From an uncultured Anaerolineae bacterium (lineage in GTDB: Bacteria > Chloroflexota > Anaerolineae > Anaerolineales > UBA11858), in assembly GCA_937893815.1 (NCBI GenBank), contig CALCSH010000223.1:1-6102 (forward strand): a stretch of 6,102 nt of DNA, in the 5' to 3' direction. Positions 5,930-6,102 of this stretch are shown here, piece after piece. The stretch's first letter is position 1, and each line of letters starts with the position of its first letter. The translations under genes and the position numbers were made by a program. Under the pieces are notes generated by a model. It was not told the origin of the DNA and ran no database searches. It worked only from the letters and a program-made list of their open reading frames with translations.

Positions 5930-5970
5930 TTTACCGCAGAGTACGCAAAGCACGCGGAGAAAAGCAGAAA
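5930..5970. repeat. Short 9-base-periodic intergenic repeat
   Basis: From 5930 the plus strand runs as diverged units of about nine bases: ACCGCAGAGT, ACGCAAAGC, ACGCGGAGA, then AAGCAGAAA. Similar CGCAGAG/CGCAAAG strings are familiar to me as dispersed intergenic elements in several bacterial phyla, Chloroflexota included. Here it sits in the leader of the cytochrome operon. Just next to it GGTAAA (5918-5923) and TTTACC (5930-5935) form a 6-bp inverted repeat with a 6-base loop. Confidence 0.45.
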
Positions 5971-6012
5971 AAACCAGGAGTCTTGCGCGGTAGATTACTC
6001 TTATCTTGCTTT

Positions 6013-6042
6013 AATGTATCCGAAAAGCGCGTTCCGGGTCAA
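6013..6042 (-). promoter_or_regulatory. Candidate sigma-70-type promoter of the cytochrome/Hdr operon
   Basis: On the minus strand TTGACC (6042-6037) and TACATT (6018-6013) are separated by 18 bases. This gives 5 of 6 and 4 of 6 matches to the consensus. It would leave a leader of about 130 nt before the cytochrome b6 start, carrying the 9-base-periodic repeat. The remaining bases at the right edge (to 6102) hold no convincing gene. Confidence 0.4.
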
Positions 6043-6102
6043 TTAGGAATGGCTGATTTTTATGGGGTATTTGTCTTAATTTTGCGGGAAAAATGACGTA
6101 GT

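Noticed and set aside
5930..5970. CRISPR array
   Set aside because: The units are about nine bases, contiguous and degenerate; there are no spacers and no cas genes.
5754..5993. Plus-strand open frame running out of the b6 gene
   Set aside because: It is antisense to the b6 N-terminus, and the rest is a translation of the periodic intergenic repeat.

Overview
The window looks like part of a chromosome from an anaerobic or facultative, menaquinone-using bacterium, most plausibly Chloroflexota (Anaerolineae-like). This is inferred from four things: a b6-type cytochrome b with a fused haem c, an HdrD-like membrane oxidoreductase, a Flp pilin with a Pro/Thr/Ala linker, and Shine-Dalgarno-led genes of moderate GC. 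No marker gene fixes the taxonomy.

Left part, plus strand (1-1030). The 3' part of a stand-alone receiver-domain protein has lost its phosphoacceptor aspartate. It is followed 18 bases later by a Flp/Tad-type pilin with an unusual four-cysteine C-terminal domain. Directly downstream lies an unannotated remnant (887-1030). In another frame it repeats the pilin's PTALPTAT linker and a YNAW-Cys motif, as if it were a second, now silent, pilin tail.

Centre and right, minus strand (5877 down to 1001). Five genes form a compact operon: (1) cytochrome b6 with an N-terminal haem-c module, (2) subunit IV, (3) a Tat-targeted Rieske protein, (4) a membrane-anchored HdrD/HdrE-like Fe-S oxidoreductase, and (5) a soluble FrhB/FdhB-like Fe-S protein. 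Spacings are 9 nt, 2 nt and a 4-nt overlap. The last gene is set apart by 85 nt holding an inverted repeat. A plausible promoter lies near 6013-6042, and the leader contains a repeat-like element.

Together, genes 1-3 would make a menaquinol-oxidising, proton-translocating b6c-type complex. Its fused haem c could replace cytochrome f/c1. Genes 4-5 would exchange electrons between a cytoplasmic donor or acceptor and the quinone pool. Joining a Rieske/cytochrome b complex to an Hdr-like module in one operon is the main point of interest. The pilin region with its silent tail is the second. No tRNA, rRNA, CRISPR array, insertion sequence or transposase was seen.
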